48,439 nucleotides of DNA from a bacterium (GTDB taxonomy: Bacteria > Patescibacteriota > Minisyncoccia > Moranbacterales > UBA2206). This document shows, piece by piece, positions 46,754 through 48,439 of the stretch. The notes below the pieces were generated by a model that saw only the letters and a list, made by a program, of their open reading frames with translations, made no database searches and was not told the DNA's origin. The position numbers and the translations under genes are program-made. The DNA lies in the NCBI GenBank assembly GCA_021788105.1, contig JAJYKZ010000006.1, positions 1 through 48,439 on the forward strand. The letters run 5' to 3'. Every line of letters starts with the position of its first letter. Position 1 is the first letter of the stretch.

Positions 46754-47908
46754 TCAGTAAGTCACCGTTTCCTCGTCAAACTTTGAGACTATAGTTACTA
46801 CGTGTTCCTTTCTTTCCGTTATCTTGCCGGCACGTTTGGCTTCAACCTTAAATTCATTTGCCAGAGCAAGGAACTTTTCTACGTCGCCCTCATCGACAAC
46901 AACGATAGCGCCCTGCCCTCCGTTCCAGGTCTTGTAGCACTCTCTAGAACTCATACCTCTCCACTTGGCGCACTTTTTCATCATCTCCGCCGGCTCAAAC
47001 AAATCGTTGAGTTCAGCCGAGAGATTGCGACCCTTAAGCATGTCGTTGCCGAGTTTAGATTTAAACGCTCCGCCGGAAAGATGCACGATCAGATGCATTT
47101 TGATCCGCGCCTGCATGGGGTCCTTATCAAACCAGCCATGCGCAGTGTTAAGCATGCGATCGTACTGCGCTGAAGGTGATGCGCATGCAATGATGTCGTC
47201 CATTGCTTCAGCATTATCCCACCACTTGGGACCGTACTTTATAGCCAGTGCCTTTCGCAAGGAGCTGATGCCATTGCTTCGGAAGTCGTCGCGAAGAGCG
47301 ATGATGACTTGTCCGGGAGCCAACGTATCACCCAGGATCATCTTGTCGGGGTGATAGACGCCCAGCATTGCGCCGCCCCAGTTGAACATCAGCTTTGCAT
47401 CAGGATTTTCTGATCCGATGCAAAGCCCCAGTTCAGCAGTTTCCCCTGTGAAAAGCACGTAGCCGTGCTCATGCGCGAGCTCCTCGAGTCCCACCATGAC
47501 TTCCTGGCACTTTTCAAAGGTCTCACTGTCGACCTCGCCGAGGGAGCGGACGTCAAAGATGTTTAGAAACAGCAGCGGAAGGCCGCCGTAGCGAGTGATG
47601 TCCATTGCTGTCATGGCAAGGACGTTGCTTGCCGAAGTTTTCACTTTTCCGGAAGCAACAATGACCACAACCTTGGTTCCGATGCCATCCATGGCAGCGG
47701 TGTTAACCGTTCCTGCCGGCAAGTTTTCAAAGATGAAACCTTTCGGTCCCCTGAAATTGCCGCGAGAGAGATCCAGGACTTCAACGTAGGGAGATACTCC
47801 GCACGTTCCCTTGTTGATGTTGTTGCAAAAACTGGAAAACACATCTCCTGCTTCAATATCAACGCCATCGAGTTTGTACTTATCAGCCTCACACCGTTTC
47901 TTATCCAT
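46754..47908 (-). CDS. purM: phosphoribosylformylglycinamidine cyclo-ligase (AIR synthase)-like
   Basis: AAMDGIGTKVVV, LFTGETAELG, HLSGGAFKSKLG; adjacent to purL. Confidence 0.8.
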   Translation of the reverse strand: MDKKRCEADKYKLDGVDIEAGDVFSSFCNNINKGTCGVSPYVEVLDLSRGNFRGPKGFIFENLPAGTVNTAAMDGIGTKVVVIVASGKVKTSASNVLAMTAMDITRYGGLPLLFLNIFDVRSLGEVDSETFEKCQEVMVGLEELAHEHGYVLFTGETAELGLCIGSENPDAKLMFNWGGAMLGVYHPDKMILGDTLAPGQVIIALRDDFRSNGISSLRKALAIKYGPKWWDNAEAMDDIIACASPSAQYDRMLNTAHGWFDKDPMQARIKMHLIVHLSGGAFKSKLGNDMLKGRNLSAELNDLFEPAEMMKKCAKWRGMSSRECYKTWNGGQGAIVVVDEGDVEKFLALANEFKVEAKRAGKITERKEHVVTIVSKFDEETVTY

Positions 47909-47983
47909 ATTGCCTCCTGTTTTTGGTTTTTACTTCGGAAAGAAAATCATTTTTCGTTTAAACCCATAGTTGATTGTATAAAG

Positions 47984-48427
47984 CTAGCGATTTTTTATGA
48001 TTTGTAACATTTCATCGCAAACTTCGTTTGCTGTTTTTTTGTTTGTATCAATCCTGATAATGTTCTCAGAAAAATCCAGATAATTTTTGCGTATTTCCTG
48101 GCGCATAACCACTTTGTCCCAGAATTTTTCCACAGAATCTCCTCTCTTCTTGAGGCGCTCAAAGAGAACCTGATCGTCAGCCTCAAGAATGAAGGTGAAA
48201 TCTGGCTGGATCAAAGATTGCTTTAAGATTTGCCAGTTTGCAAGATCAGTATTGGCTCCAAATGCTTTGTGATAAGCGAACGTGCTGGCAAGATACCGAT
48301 CGCACACTACGGAAGATTCCCCGAGAAGTCTTCTGATCATATCTGAGACATGCAAATTAGCGGAAAGAAAAAAGAGGAATCGCGCATCAAGATTATCGAT
48401 GCGATGAACCGTTTCTTTCATTTCCAT
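47984..48427 (-). CDS. thymidylate/deoxynucleoside kinase-like protein (possibly truncated by window edge)
   Basis: VVCDRYLASTFAYHKAFG, PDFTFILEADDQVLFERLKKRG; N-terminal P-loop not seen. Confidence 0.7.
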   Translation of the reverse strand: MEMKETVHRIDNLDARFLFFLSANLHVSDMIRRLLGESSVVCDRYLASTFAYHKAFGANTDLANWQILKQSLIQPDFTFILEADDQVLFERLKKRGDSVEKFWDKVVMRQEIRKNYLDFSENIIRIDTNKKTANEVCDEMLQIIKNR

Positions 48428-48439
48428 AAAAATTCCTGC

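Noticed and set aside
1-48439. CRISPR array, rRNA operon or prophage structural genes
   Set aside because: No regularly spaced repeats, no rRNA signature sequence and no capsid/terminase/tail-like proteins recognised.

Overview
The window looks like a chromosomal segment from a small-genome bacterium. Gene content suggests Candidate Phyla Radiation/Patescibacteria, but that is inference. Roughly 0-14 kb is AT-rich and accessory: a HEAT-like/DsrC-like operon with a duplicated 72-bp double-hairpin repeat, a retron-type reverse transcriptase preceded by an unlisted 47-aa ORF, a set of membrane/secreted proteins including two HExxH metalloproteases, a 121-nt nested-helix RNA candidate, an IS481-like transposase, and a large serine recombinase whose 3' end runs into a tRNA-Arg gene. 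From 14 kb on it is mostly core genome: a tRNA cluster, VanW-like protein, Hsp20, PrsW-like protein, TsaD, sigma factor, prepilin, CspA, RecG, two GH130-type glycosidase proteins, a cupin, a dlt D-alanylation operon (acpS-dltC-dltD-dltX-dltA-dltB) near an OmpR-type two-component system, and purM-purL-purQ. Main leads: (1) retron-like RT plus small ORF, (2) the 8761-8881 structured RNA candidate, (3) two matching direct-repeat promoters upstream of the dlt operon and a phosphodiester glycosidase gene, (4) a complete dlt system including DltX, (5) a tRNA-Ser 5' end duplicated around a structured ~104-bp insert, (6) tRNA anomalies: Arg GCG+TCG decoding and a C55 T-loop in tRNA-His. No rRNA or CRISPR array was seen. 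All family calls are by eye from motifs; no searches were run.
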